From NCBI RefSeq assembly GCF_002980575.1, contig NZ_PVBS01000001.1, positions 496,001 to 560,000 of the forward strand: a stretch of 64,000 bases of DNA, given 5' to 3'. The translations under genes and the position numbers were made by a program. This DNA comes from Sphingobacterium gobiense. Its GTDB lineage: Bacteria; Bacteroidota; Bacteroidia; Sphingobacteriales; Sphingobacteriaceae. The notes below the pieces were generated by a model, which was not told the DNA's origin, made no database searches, and worked only from the letters and a program-made list of their open reading frames with translations. Shown piece by piece: positions 10,191 to 19,235 of the stretch. The number at the start of each line of letters is the position of its first letter. Positions within the stretch are counted from its first letter, which is position 1.

Positions 10191-10221
10191 TTAATAGAAT
10201 AGCAACAATTAATCAAAGTAC
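10191..10221 (+). promoter_or_regulatory. 31-bp duplicated element, copy upstream of the beta-helix lipoprotein
   Basis: Matches 27 of 31 bases of the element before fecR (5639-5669), including an unbroken ATTAATCAAAGTAC and the T-rich downstream flank. It lies about 315 bp upstream of the lipoprotein start and 107 bp upstream of a possible 51-codon frame. Confidence 0.55.
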
Positions 10222-10328
10222 TTTTCCGGGTTTTTGAAGACATATATATAAAGTGTGATGATATAAGTGATGAATGAAAAAATAAAAAAATTTAATTACC
10301 GGGCTTGATTCCTGGTTATCCTGAAGAG

Positions 10329-10484
10329 ATGAGAAACGAAAAAACGGTTCCGTGCATTGGTCGAAAGCACAATCCGGAAGTCAACTACAGGAAAACGTTT
10401 ATCTCGGAGGAAAATCAGAAAACGAAGGAAGTAATTAAAAAGCTATACCGCCTTTCGAGAATTGCCGCGCGAAAAGCAGTATAG
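10329..10484 (+). CDS. Possible small basic protein, 51 aa
   Basis: ATG at 10329 opens 51 codons, beginning MRNEKTVPCIGRKHN and ending LYRLSRIAARKAV. Lys/Arg-rich, no membrane segment, no family recognised. It is the only sizeable frame in the 379-bp space between receptor and lipoprotein, which also holds the 31-bp element. It may be real, a decayed gene, or chance. The stop overlaps the region of a weak upstream start for the next gene. Confidence 0.3.
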   Translation: MRNEKTVPCIGRKHNPEVNYRKTFISEENQKTKEVIKKLYRLSRIAARKAV

Positions 10485-10536
10485 CCAAGCTAAAGATAAT
10501 GGCGGCAAATTTATAAATTATTTAAAACTTACCGAA

Positions 10537-11919
10537 ATGAAAAAAGTTTTAAGTTTGACTGTATGTGCTGTGGCTCTATTCAGCTCATGCAACAAAGACG
10601 TAGCAACGCCGGAAGGTGATTTTAATGCTAGCTTGCCGGCTGGTAGACCATTGGTGGAAATCCCTGTGAATTCAAACGGGATCATCACCAAAAGCCGCTT
10701 ATCGAAAGATACGGTATGGACCATCCCTGGTGTTGCTTTTGTGAATCCAGGTACAACGTTAACGATTGATCCGGGTACGTATTTGACCACTGGCCGAGCT
10801 ATCGAGTACGATGACGATGCTACTAGTGATACACATAGTATCGCTGGGGTGTTGGTTGTACCTAAAACGGCAAAAATCCATGCGGAGGGAACAGTTGCCG
10901 AACCGATCGTATTCACTTCACCGAAAGTTTCCGGTCGCGCAGCTGGTGACTTTGGTGGTATTATTTTGTTAGGGAGGGCAACAACGAACCAGACAAATCC
11001 ACGCATCGAAGGCATTCCGGCACCTATAGGTGTCGACGTAACGTATGGTGGAACTATTGATAATGACGATTCCGGTATCTTGAAGTATGTCCGTATTGAG
11101 TTCGCAGGTTATGAACTTGCGCCCAACAACGAAATCAATGGTTTAACCCTAGGTGGTGTCGGTAGCGGTACAACCCTATCCCATATCCAGGTTTCTTGGG
11201 GCCGTGATGATGCGTTCGAGTTCTTCGGAGGTACGGTAAATGCGGATCACTTGGTCGCTTTGTCTACGGATGATGATGATTTTGATTTCGATTTCGGTTA
11301 CTCCGGAACAATTCAGTATGCTTTGTCGTTAAAAGATCCCAACTCAACCAACAGTACTTCCGGTGGTAGCTCGGATTCCAATGGTATCGAGTCGGATAAT
11401 GATGGCTCTGGTTCTTCGGCTTCACCAAAAACCAATCCGAAATTGGAGAACTTCACCTTCTTGGGTATCAACAACGCTGGTACAGCTGCTACGAAGTTGA
11501 GATTTGGTAACCGTTGGAGAAGAGCTACGGCAATGACCATAACGCGTTCGATTATTGCCGGTTATGGTACCGGTGTGGCTTTCGAAAATATCACCTCGTC
11601 TGGAAGCACGTTCAGCAACAATGTTGTCCATGGTTACACAACTGCGATTACCGGTACGCCTACGCCAGTTAATTACACAGGTAATAGTACAAGTACAGCG
11701 GCGAATGCGAATAGCTATTTGAGATTGGGTAACGTTCTTGGAACAGTGAATCCTTTCTATTCTACGGGTAGTTCGTTTAACATTGCTAACCTTGTACCAG
11801 CTACTACTTCTCCAGCTTACGGGACAGCAAGCACATATAAAGGTGCTTTTGCTCCTGGTGCAACAGCTACAACTGCATGGACAGCTGGTTGGACCGAGTT
11901 TCAGCCAAAAACGTATTAA
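10537..11919 (+). CDS. Parallel beta-helix surface lipoprotein
   Basis: 460 aa. Lipoprotein signal MKKVLSLTVCAVALFSSC with the lipobox at FSSC. The body shows Gly/Asn/Thr-rich beta-helix texture with motifs recurrent in a widespread, mostly unnamed Bacteroidota family: GDFGGIILLGRA, the YGG...D.D.SG segment, LKYVRIEFAGYE, and an acidic stretch DDDDFDFDFGYSG that could bind cations. Start moved to ATG 10537 because the longer frame (TTG 10462) would bury the signal peptide. It follows the TonB receptor on the same strand and probably sits on the cell surface as its partner. The ligand is unknown. Confidence 0.75.
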   Translation: MKKVLSLTVCAVALFSSCNKDVATPEGDFNASLPAGRPLVEIPVNSNGIITKSRLSKDTVWTIPGVAFVNPGTTLTIDPGTYLTTGRAIEYDDDATSDTHSIAGVLVVPKTAKIHAEGTVAEPIVFTSPKVSGRAAGDFGGIILLGRATTNQTNPRIEGIPAPIGVDVTYGGTIDNDDSGILKYVRIEFAGYELAPNNEINGLTLGGVGSGTTLSHIQVSWGRDDAFEFFGGTVNADHLVALSTDDDDFDFDFGYSGTIQYALSLKDPNSTNSTSGGSSDSNGIESDNDGSGSSASPKTNPKLENFTFLGINNAGTAATKLRFGNRWRRATAMTITRSIIAGYGTGVAFENITSSGSTFSNNVVHGYTTAITGTPTPVNYTGNSTSTAANANSYLRLGNVLGTVNPFYSTGSSFNIANLVPATTSPAYGTASTYKGAFAPGATATTAWTAGWTEFQPKTY

Positions 11920-11959
11920 TCAATCGCGGCTGAATAATAATTCTTGAAAATACGTTAGT

Positions 11960-11982
11960 CCTGTCGGTGATGAACCGACAGG
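11960..11982 (+). terminator. Hairpin after the beta-helix lipoprotein gene
   Basis: Perfect 9-bp stem CCTGTCGGT / ACCGACAGG with loop GATGA, followed by an A/T-rich stretch but no clean U-run. Likely an intra-operon attenuating or stabilising hairpin ahead of the next lipoprotein gene. Confidence 0.5.
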
Positions 11983-12035
11983 CTATTTAAAAATAAAAAT
12001 TTATTTCTCTTTTTAAAGGAGACAGAATACATTAT

Positions 12036-12815
12036 ATGCAAAGAATTTTATACTTATTTATCGCTTTTTATAGCGCAGTAGGTCTACAATCCTGTGAAAA
12101 AGGAGAGAAGCTGAACCCTTATGAAGAATTAGTGCTGTTGCAATTTAATGGACTGCCCAATGGTACAACTGTTTTACGGAACGGAGCAAGTGTGCCCGCA
12201 TCAGCATATCAATCTTATAAAGTTCCCTTCGGGAGAGCTACCTACCGCTTTGAGGATGCAGAAGGCAATATCTTGCTTGAGCAAGAACTGAATGTCGATA
12301 ACGATAGCAAACCAATAACCGTATTCGACAGCGGTAATGGGTTGCTTTTGGTGACTCCGATTGACGACGTGGAAGTAAATCCAACCAAGCTGAAATTGGA
12401 TATTGCAAATGTGAGTGATATTACGGATAAGGACAATGTGACTTTAGCAGTATACCGTCTGAATCTTAATCTCGAAGCTGTAACAGAACCAACGATAATA
12501 AGAAATGTAACGTCCAATTTTACGGATGAATTCACAGAAGTGGATTTTGGCGATTTATCCGTTTTTGAGAATGGGGAATCTGGGGTTATTTACGTTCTGG
12601 ACGATAATATGGAGCCTTATCGAAAAGAAGGATTACCCGTGGCCTTTATTTTCTCTCCGACTGTAAGGTATAGCCCAGAGGGCTCGGCAGAACTTGACAA
12701 GGTCTACAAGGTCATTTTAAAAGAAGAAGAATATGATATCCCTTTAGAAGGACCTTTTGGGGTATATCCGGAAGGGTTTTATATGTGCACCGCAATCGTG
12801 CTGCTAAGTAAATAA
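12036..12815 (+). CDS. Lipoprotein of unknown function in the TonB-receptor cluster
   Basis: 259 aa. Signal peptide MQRILYLFIAFYSAVGLQSC, with the lipobox at LQSC. The mature part is acidic, mostly beta in texture, with no recognised domain. It contains FNGLPNGTTVLRNGA near the N-terminus and an Asp/Asn-rich middle. A purine-rich AAAGGAG lies upstream of the start. Position after the receptor and beta-helix lipoprotein suggests a third outer-membrane component of the same uptake system; that is inference from order only. Confidence 0.65.
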   Translation: MQRILYLFIAFYSAVGLQSCEKGEKLNPYEELVLLQFNGLPNGTTVLRNGASVPASAYQSYKVPFGRATYRFEDAEGNILLEQELNVDNDSKPITVFDSGNGLLLVTPIDDVEVNPTKLKLDIANVSDITDKDNVTLAVYRLNLNLEAVTEPTIIRNVTSNFTDEFTEVDFGDLSVFENGESGVIYVLDDNMEPYRKEGLPVAFIFSPTVRYSPEGSAELDKVYKVILKEEEYDIPLEGPFGVYPEGFYMCTAIVLLSK

Positions 12816-12897
12816 ACTAGAGATGTCAGATTGCTGTCTAAGTAGTTGACATAGTGTATATATAATGCCTTATGGATAGTAATTTAGCATAATTTCT

Positions 12898-13188
12898 ATG
12901 AAAGCCATCACCAAGCGAGAACACGAAACACTACAAGCCAAGCTGATGCAGGTGGCACGCGATGCGGAAAGCCCAGAAACCCGCCACACTGCGGAAGAGG
13001 CATTGCTAGCGTTGCAGGAGCAATACCAAGCTTACCATGAGATGATCGAGCAACTCAAGACTTGCATCATGGAGTACCGCGAACTACAAAAAAGTCTACG
13101 CTCGGATATTCTGGTTCCCGCGTTGCGGGAAGAGCGTAAAGCAACAAAATATAGTGTTCGAGATTTTCAGTTGATGGTGACAAAATAA
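12898..13188 (+). CDS. Small alpha-helical protein, unknown
   Basis: 96 aa, rich in Glu, Gln, Ala, Lys and Leu, with long heptad-like helices (for example AEEALLALQEQYQAYHEMIEQ) suggesting a coiled coil. No signal peptide or membrane segment. No family recognised. Lies 82 bp after the lipoprotein gene on the same strand and is followed by a good terminator, so it could be the last gene of the receptor cluster. Confidence 0.55.
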   Translation: MKAITKREHETLQAKLMQVARDAESPETRHTAEEALLALQEQYQAYHEMIEQLKTCIMEYRELQKSLRSDILVPALREERKATKYSVRDFQLMVTK

Positions 13189-13242
13189 TATACGATACAA
13201 CAAAAGCGAACACTTGCGGGATGATGATGGGTCTTTATGTAG

Positions 13243-13267
13243 GCGGTACCAGTCGGTGCCGCTTTTT
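13243..13267 (+). terminator. Rho-independent terminator
   Basis: Stem GCGGTACC / GGTGCCGC (one G-U pair) with loop AGTC, followed by TTTTT. Ends the rightward transcript ahead of the convergent S41 peptidase gene. Confidence 0.75.
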
Positions 13268-13341
13268 GCGCATCCCGTCTACATGTCTATTCTTCAACAC
13301 GACTGGTGCGTTCTTGTTGGTGAATTATCAATTCTATTTTA

Positions 13342-14709
13342 CTACTTCTTTATAGTTTGTATCTCGATCGGCTGGGCTTGGTAAGGTGCCGACTGAAATA
13401 ACAATTGGGGTTCTGTTGGCGCGTTTATGCTGGGCTTGATGTCAGACTTTATCTGCGCTTTACGATACCCTAGGTGTACGAGTGCCTCGGCAACCAGCGC
13501 GTCATGTTGGTCGCCGAAAGGGTAGAGGGGTAATACGCTGTGTTCCACTTTTTTTTGTTGGGGTTGTAAGCCGTTCGCGTATTCTCCCTGACCTTGGGCA
13601 TTGTATATCTTGTATATCATGGGGACAATATGCCAACCGGGGACCGTTCCGACCACAGATGCTGGAGTCGTCAGTGTCGTACTTGCCATATCCTTACCGT
13701 AGGTGGATCCGCCGATATGGACCACCTCGATATAAGGACGAAGGTTGTTAATGAGCATTTCCGAAGCAGAAGCCGTGTGTCCAGTACCCAAAACGAGTAG
13801 TCGTTGGAGTCCCAGTCCTTTTTGGCGTACGTCACTGGCGGAAAAGCTATAGCCATCCGGTTGCCTGGCCAGTGTCTGTGCAAAGGTTTCTTGTAGATCT
13901 TGTAGGCGCCCGTTGCCCTTATAATGCACAAACACGTCGCTAGGCTGTATATCGGCTAATGCCAATGCGACAAAGGACGCAAAAGCGACGCTTCCGCCGC
14001 TATTATAGCGCAGATCGAGGATTAGTTCTTGTACGCCATTAGCCTGTAATTTCACTATAGCTTTCAGCAGATCGTAGCCGCCAGAGAAGTCAAAATGGCT
14101 GAGGAACAGATAACCAACCCTGTTATCCCTATCGGCCATAAACATCTCCGAAGGGTAGATAACGGGCTGGGAAATATAGGCAGCGGGCAGGGTATAGGTC
14201 TTGCCATTAGCCAATGTAAGCAAGATACTGGTTTGCTGAGTCGCCTGCTGTAACCAGGAGGATAGCCTGTTTTCCGTAGGTAATTGTCCGTTGACATGCT
14301 GCAGCGTGTCTCCGCGTTGCAAGCCAAGTCTATCACCGGCGCTACCAGGTACCACATGGCTGATGAGCGAAACGGTGGCATTCTCTTCCTTAAACTGCAT
14401 AAAATCGAAGCCAAAGGTGTTTAATAGCGTTGTGCCGTAAGTATCGGTTTTTCCGGATGGCATCATGTTGGAGAAACGATCCTCTTTAACCAATAACGAA
14501 TGGAAGAAATCCTTCGGTAAATGGTTATAATTGGCAGCTGGCGGAAGTGCAGACGACCAGTAATAATATTGCTCCATCTGGTCGTAGATCCAACCGTTGA
14601 TAGCTTCTGACGAGCCTGTGGGGAAATCGGGTGCATCTTTTTTGCAGGAAGTGGCTAACAACATGCATATTAAAAGCACAGCATAACGGTTTAATCCACT
14701 GACGAACAT
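13342..14709 (-). CDS. S41 family (CTP-like) peptidase, lipoprotein
   Basis: 455 aa. Lipoprotein signal with lipobox LATSC (Cys 22). A PDZ-like segment (PGSAGDRLGLQRGDTLQHVNG) precedes the S41 catalytic domain: LFLSHFDFSGGYDLLKAI, LDLRYNSGGSV, the nucleophile Ser region GTGHTASASEMLINNL, and the general-base Lys in YGKDMAS. The order matches Bacteroidota C-terminal-processing-type periplasmic or surface proteases. Monocistronic in appearance; the 101-bp upstream gap holds a perfect inverted repeat. Substrate unknown. Confidence 0.85.
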   Translation of the reverse strand: MFVSGLNRYAVLLICMLLATSCKKDAPDFPTGSSEAINGWIYDQMEQYYYWSSALPPAANYNHLPKDFFHSLLVKEDRFSNMMPSGKTDTYGTTLLNTFGFDFMQFKEENATVSLISHVVPGSAGDRLGLQRGDTLQHVNGQLPTENRLSSWLQQATQQTSILLTLANGKTYTLPAAYISQPVIYPSEMFMADRDNRVGYLFLSHFDFSGGYDLLKAIVKLQANGVQELILDLRYNSGGSVAFASFVALALADIQPSDVFVHYKGNGRLQDLQETFAQTLARQPDGYSFSASDVRQKGLGLQRLLVLGTGHTASASEMLINNLRPYIEVVHIGGSTYGKDMASTTLTTPASVVGTVPGWHIVPMIYKIYNAQGQGEYANGLQPQQKKVEHSVLPLYPFGDQHDALVAEALVHLGYRKAQIKSDIKPSINAPTEPQLLFQSAPYQAQPIEIQTIKK

Positions 14710-14754
14710 GGGATATAAGTTCGTTAAAAACTATAAATATACCGTTAAACTTAT

Positions 14755-14797
14755 GTGAAGTTTTTGAGTGATGCTAAAATCTACCCAAAAACTTCAC
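14755..14797. terminator. Perfect 12-bp inverted repeat between two minus-strand genes
   Basis: GTGAAGTTTTTG (14755-14766) pairs perfectly with CAAAAACTTCAC (14786-14797) over a 19-nt loop. It lies after the stop of the FadL-type gene and before the start of the S41 peptidase gene. Likely a transcript-end hairpin; operator function is possible. Confidence 0.5.
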
Positions 14798-14810
14798 TTT
14801 TAAGAGGTAA

Positions 14811-16361
14811 TTAAAACTTAGCACCCAATGTTAACACCACGTTGGTGCGCTGATGTTTGATATCTGCCACAGGGCTCGCGCTGCCCCAAAACTCTTCGTT
14901 AATAAGATAAGGACTTACTTTATAATCATTGACTAGGTGTACGACCGCTAAGTCGAGATAAAGCGTGTTTGTAAGCTTCGTTCCCAATCCTAAGCTACCA
15001 CTGTACTGTGTATTATCAGCGTTTTTGTACGGATTACCGAAATAGTTTATACCTGCACGACCGCTGATGGTATTGGTAATCAGATACTCACCACCGATAC
15101 GAAGATTTACAGCACCCTTATAAGCTGCTTTGAAATCTTCGTCCCATAGCTCATCCTCGGATGAATTCACGCGTCCGATATCTCTAATTTTTATATTAGC
15201 ATGGTTAACGTATTCGGCATCTGCCGATATCAACCCGCGACCGAAAAACTTAGACACACCGAGCCCAAATTTCCAAGGGGTAACTAAACGGTAGCTAAAG
15301 TCGTCGGTAAATTCGGTTTCGCCGAAATCAAAAGCTTCTCCAGCATCCTCACTATCATAATAATCGACACCGATATAACTTTCCGTATATTGATCAATGG
15401 TATACCAAGTAGGAGAAGTAATGGTAGCCCCGATGTTCCAATCTACTGTGGGTTTATACATAGCGCCGATTTTGAAATCGATTCCGGTCCCCTCTGAGCG
15501 CTGGTAGTAATCATCCAGCATCTCGTAATTTTTTCCCAAAAAACGATTGTCCTCATGATCTGGATCAACAAAGTTGGAATTGGGATTATTGGCGGTTACG
15601 GCAGCCGCATCTTTCGTCCAGCCATATTCAGAAAACTGCGCAGAGTTTTCATGTATAAACGAGGAGAAGCCGATATTACCGCCGATGTAGAAGACGTTGT
15701 TATAATTACCGCCAAATGCCAACGATGTCCGGAAACTATTGCCCGTTGTTAGTATATCACTAATCTGGTCTTTGTTCCCTCGTTGATTTGTCATAGGAAA
15801 ATAGCCCATATCGGCATCGGCAAATCGTTCAATCAGTTTGATGTCGTATAAACTGTTGGCGAGCGCTTGATCCCCAAAATCAGCAATATCGTCTGTATAA
15901 GCGCCCACAATAGAATTGTCGGGGTTTATGCCTTCATAACGCACATTGTTCGAAAACCGATTTGTGTTTTCATAGCTTATCCCCACGTTGAAATTTTGCC
16001 ATCCATAATACCCTTCATTCTTTGGGAAATGGAAAACAACACCCGCTTGGTCTAGACCAAATCTACCTTTGTTCCGGGTAACGCTGTTTCCAAAATAGGT
16101 ACCCTTGTTGGCCGCGTTATTGTAGTTAAATGTGACCGATATATCGGATTGGCCGAAGAAACCTAAACCGGCGGGGTTACCTGTAATGGAACTGATATCG
16201 CCGCCCAATGCCGTGTTAGCGTTTCCTAATCCTCTAAATCGCGCCGAACCACCATTGGTCTCTTGCGAAAAAATTAACCCATTGCCTACAGACTGACCAT
16301 AACCTGAAAAGCTTATTCCCGAAACTAATAAAGATGTAAAAAGTATGTTTTTTATACGCAT
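14811..16361 (-). CDS. OmpP1/FadL-type outer-membrane protein
   Basis: 516 aa. Signal peptide MRIKNILFTSLLVSGISFSGYGQ. An N-terminal segment with SARFRGLGNANTALGGD and NPAGLGFF is the family hallmark, followed by beta strands rich in Gly, Asn and Tyr and an aromatic C-terminus (LTLGAKF). FadL relatives pass hydrophobic compounds across the outer membrane. The start at 16361 is chosen because it begins the signal peptide; nine upstream in-frame residues add nothing. The following lipoprotein gene is 74 bp upstream on the same strand, so the two may be co-transcribed. Confidence 0.75.
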   Translation of the reverse strand: MRIKNILFTSLLVSGISFSGYGQSVGNGLIFSQETNGGSARFRGLGNANTALGGDISSITGNPAGLGFFGQSDISVTFNYNNAANKGTYFGNSVTRNKGRFGLDQAGVVFHFPKNEGYYGWQNFNVGISYENTNRFSNNVRYEGINPDNSIVGAYTDDIADFGDQALANSLYDIKLIERFADADMGYFPMTNQRGNKDQISDILTTGNSFRTSLAFGGNYNNVFYIGGNIGFSSFIHENSAQFSEYGWTKDAAAVTANNPNSNFVDPDHEDNRFLGKNYEMLDDYYQRSEGTGIDFKIGAMYKPTVDWNIGATITSPTWYTIDQYTESYIGVDYYDSEDAGEAFDFGETEFTDDFSYRLVTPWKFGLGVSKFFGRGLISADAEYVNHANIKIRDIGRVNSSEDELWDEDFKAAYKGAVNLRIGGEYLITNTISGRAGINYFGNPYKNADNTQYSGSLGLGTKLTNTLYLDLAVVHLVNDYKVSPYLINEEFWGSASPVADIKHQRTNVVLTLGAKF

Positions 16362-16435
16362 AGCTTGTTTTAAATAGGAGAGACGCAAAAACCTTGCGTC
16401 TCAACATTATGTCCATTATACTTATTCAAAAAAAA

Positions 16436-17521
16436 TTATCTTGTTCTTCCACCTCTGGAGCTGCCGCCACCGCCAGAACTTCTGGACGATCCACCACCGC
16501 TGCTACCTCTTGACATGGAACCTCCTGAAGAACCTCTAGAAGGTGAGTACGAAGGCGTACTTCTTGTCGTCGGTCTAGATGGTTGAGTCGTCGTTGGTCT
16601 AGATCGTTGCGTTGTCGGACGAGTGGTTGTTCTCGTTCTATTTCCTACGGCTTCTCTATTGGTTGTACCACGAGTGGTACGGTTGCCAACACGAGAAGGG
16701 TTTGTAGACCTGTTAGAGGTACCTCGCGTAACTCTACCGTTTTCAGACCGCACACTGCTTCTGTTTCCGACGGCCGAACGCGTTGTGGTACGCGTGTTAG
16801 CTGCAGCGCGGGAGCTGCGTCCCGTTACAATACGACCGTTTCTATCTCGAGCTACACGCGAGTTGGAAACACGAGAGGTATTACCAACACGTGTATTATA
16901 TCCACTTCGGGAGGCTATCCTTGTGGGCGCGTTACGTGGTCTTACGCTATATCGGTTTCCGCCATAATAATGGTTACCATAACCGTAATGAGGATGTCCC
17001 CAAGCATTATAGCCAAATCCGGCGTAAGGGTAGCCACCCCAGCGTCCGAATCCGTAATAAGGATTTCCCCATCCCCAACCAAAGCCGAAGTGAGGGCGAC
17101 CCCATCCGAAGCCCATAGACCAACCTGGTCCCCAACCCCAGTTAGACCAACCTAGGCCAAAGCCAAAACCACCATATCCATACCAAGGGTCAAACCAAGG
17201 GTCGAAATAAGGCATACCCGGTGCACCGTAATAAAAACGATTGATCCGGTTAGCATACTCCAAATTATTATCATATTCAAATCCTTCGACATACTCTTCA
17301 TCGGAATACTCGTCAGCATAATAGTCGTTTTGGGCGTATTGCTCCTCTTGTGTACCTTCGTCCGTGTAATAATAATCCGGACTCAGGTAATCTTGTGGAG
17401 CTTGGGATTGATTATTATACACATCATCTCGGTGGGCGATCTGCCTACTTGTTGAACACGAGCTTAATGCAAAAAATGCTGCAAGTGTCAAACTACCGAA
17501 TAATAATCTATTTGTTTTCAT
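16436..17521 (-). CDS. Low-complexity lipoprotein: acidic, Gly/Trp-rich, then Arg/Ser/Thr-rich
   Basis: 361 aa. Lipoprotein signal with LSSC at about residue 22. Three compositional blocks: an acidic Tyr/Glu/Asp region (~30-90), a Gly/Trp/Tyr/Phe block (~95-185: PWFDPWYGYGGFGFGLGW, WGNPYYGFGRWGGYPYAG), and a strongly basic Arg/Thr/Ser/Gly tail to the end (SRGSSGGGSSRSSGGGG). No enzymatic domain is recognised. Such proteins occur in Bacteroidota under uninformative names. The opposed charges and aromatic spacer suggest a cell-surface or matrix adhesive or a peptidoglycan/LPS-binding protein; this is speculation. Confidence 0.65.
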   Translation of the reverse strand: MKTNRLLFGSLTLAAFFALSSCSTSRQIAHRDDVYNNQSQAPQDYLSPDYYYTDEGTQEEQYAQNDYYADEYSDEEYVEGFEYDNNLEYANRINRFYYGAPGMPYFDPWFDPWYGYGGFGFGLGWSNWGWGPGWSMGFGWGRPHFGFGWGWGNPYYGFGRWGGYPYAGFGYNAWGHPHYGYGNHYYGGNRYSVRPRNAPTRIASRSGYNTRVGNTSRVSNSRVARDRNGRIVTGRSSRAAANTRTTTRSAVGNRSSVRSENGRVTRGTSNRSTNPSRVGNRTTRGTTNREAVGNRTRTTTRPTTQRSRPTTTQPSRPTTRSTPSYSPSRGSSGGSMSRGSSGGGSSRSSGGGGSSRGGRTR

Positions 17522-17710
17522 AATGTCCTCTACTGTTCTACTGTTAAACTTCGCTAATACAGTCTTTATTTATTAACTTAGACCCGTTTTTTAGGGTAGG
17601 GTTTAATCCAATGCCAAAAATATAAATAAAACTTGAGGGCTACTTAAAGTCCTTATAATAATACGAATAAATTACAGTAATTGTTACAGAAATAATAATA
17701 GAAATAAATA

Positions 17711-19183
17711 ATGGGAAAAGGTATAACAAGTCGTAGTGAAGATTACTCACAGTGGTACAACGACTTAGTCGTCAAGGCTGATTTGGCGGAACATTCTGCG
17801 GTTCGGGGTTGTATGGTTATCAAGCCTTACGGATACGCGATATGGGAGCGTATGCAGGCGATATTAGACAAGCGATTTAAAGATACCGGGCATTCAAATG
17901 CTTATTTCCCCCTATTTATCCCCAAATCCTTTTTCTCCAAAGAAGCTTCACATGTGGAGGGATTTGCAACGGAATGCGCTGTAGTAACACACTATCGATT
18001 GAAAAACGATGGAGAGGGAAATATCGTAGTAGATGAAACTGCTAAATTGGAAGAAGAACTTATCGTACGGCCTACCTCAGAGACCATTATTTGGAATACT
18101 TATAAAGGATGGATTGAGTCGTATCGAGATTTACCGATTTTGGTAAATCAATGGGCGAATGTGGTTCGATGGGAAATGCGTACTCGTTTGTTTCTACGCA
18201 CAGCAGAGTTTTTGTGGCAGGAAGGACATACGGCGCATGCCACGTGTGATGAAGCAGTTGAAGAGGCAGAACGTATGTTGGAAGTATATGCAGACTTTGC
18301 GGAGCAGACGCTCGCTGTTCCGGTTATTCGGGGGGTTAAAACAGAAAATGAGCGCTTTGCGGGGGCGTTAGAGACGTATTGTATAGAAGCGCTTATGCAA
18401 GATGGAAAGGCGTTGCAGGCCGGTACTTCACATTTCTTGGGACAAAATTTTGCGAAAGCCTTTGATGTAAAGTTTACTTCGAAAGAAGGAAAATTGGAAC
18501 ACGTTTGGGCAACTTCTTGGGGAGTCTCTACTCGATTAATGGGCGCTTTAATTATGGCCCACTCGGATGATCAAGGGTTAGTATTGCCACCAAAATTGGC
18601 GCCGATTCAAGTGGTTATCGTACCTATTTATAAAACAGAAGAGGAAAAAGCGAATATTGATGACTTTGTGCGTACGCTGACAAGCGAATTGCAAGATATG
18701 GACATATCGGTAAAGTATGACGATAGGGATACACAGCGTCCCGGCTTTAAATTCGCAGAGTGGGAAATGAAAGGTGTACCTTTACGCGTAGCTGTAGGTG
18801 CTCGTGATATGCAAAATGGTACAGTGGAATTAGCACGACGTGATACGCAGACTAAAGAGACCGTGTCCCAAGAAGGACTTGCGGTGACCATTGAAAACCT
18901 CTTGGGCATTATCCAGGAAAACATATACCATAAGGCGTTGTCGTTCCGCGACGAACACATCACGGAGGTTAATTCTTATGCGGAATTCAAAGAGGTATTA
19001 GAGCACAAAGGAGGCTTCATTTCCTGCCATTGGGATGGCACGGTAGAGACCGAAAAGCGTGTAAAAGAGGAAACAAAGGCGACTATACGTTGTATTCCTT
19101 TGGACGTAAAGGAAGATGCAGGTGTTTGTATCTTTACGGGTAAACCGTCTGCTAAGCGCGTATTATTTGCGAAAGCGTATTAA
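17711..19183 (+). CDS. proS: Prolyl-tRNA synthetase (short, archaeal/eukaryote-like type)
   Basis: 490 aa, class II synthetase charging tRNA-Pro. Seen: [29 protein letters not shown] (motif 2 region, split here for reading as RPTSE...LVNQW), [26 protein letters not shown], and a C-terminal zinc-type/anticodon region ending KRVLFAKAY, where a terminal Tyr is typical of this type. No bacterial INS editing insertion between motifs 2 and 3, as expected for the shorter type common in Bacteroidota. The ~190 bp upstream is A/T-rich with no recognised leader. Confidence 0.93.
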   Translation: MGKGITSRSEDYSQWYNDLVVKADLAEHSAVRGCMVIKPYGYAIWERMQAILDKRFKDTGHSNAYFPLFIPKSFFSKEASHVEGFATECAVVTHYRLKNDGEGNIVVDETAKLEEELIVRPTSETIIWNTYKGWIESYRDLPILVNQWANVVRWEMRTRLFLRTAEFLWQEGHTAHATCDEAVEEAERMLEVYADFAEQTLAVPVIRGVKTENERFAGALETYCIEALMQDGKALQAGTSHFLGQNFAKAFDVKFTSKEGKLEHVWATSWGVSTRLMGALIMAHSDDQGLVLPPKLAPIQVVIVPIYKTEEEKANIDDFVRTLTSELQDMDISVKYDDRDTQRPGFKFAEWEMKGVPLRVAVGARDMQNGTVELARRDTQTKETVSQEGLAVTIENLLGIIQENIYHKALSFRDEHITEVNSYAEFKEVLEHKGGFISCHWDGTVETEKRVKEETKATIRCIPLDVKEDAGVCIFTGKPSAKRVLFAKAY

Positions 19184-19235
19184 TATCTAGCGATGTAGTA
19201 TCACGCTACGTAGCTGTAATGAGTTGGAAAGAAAT

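Noticed and set aside
10518-11015. 165-codon minus-strand frame
   Set aside because: Antisense to the lipoprotein signal and beta-helix region, with no independent support.
16583-17155. 190- and 114-codon plus-strand frames
   Set aside because: Shadows of the Arg/Ser/Gly-rich lipoprotein gene; low complexity keeps several frames open.
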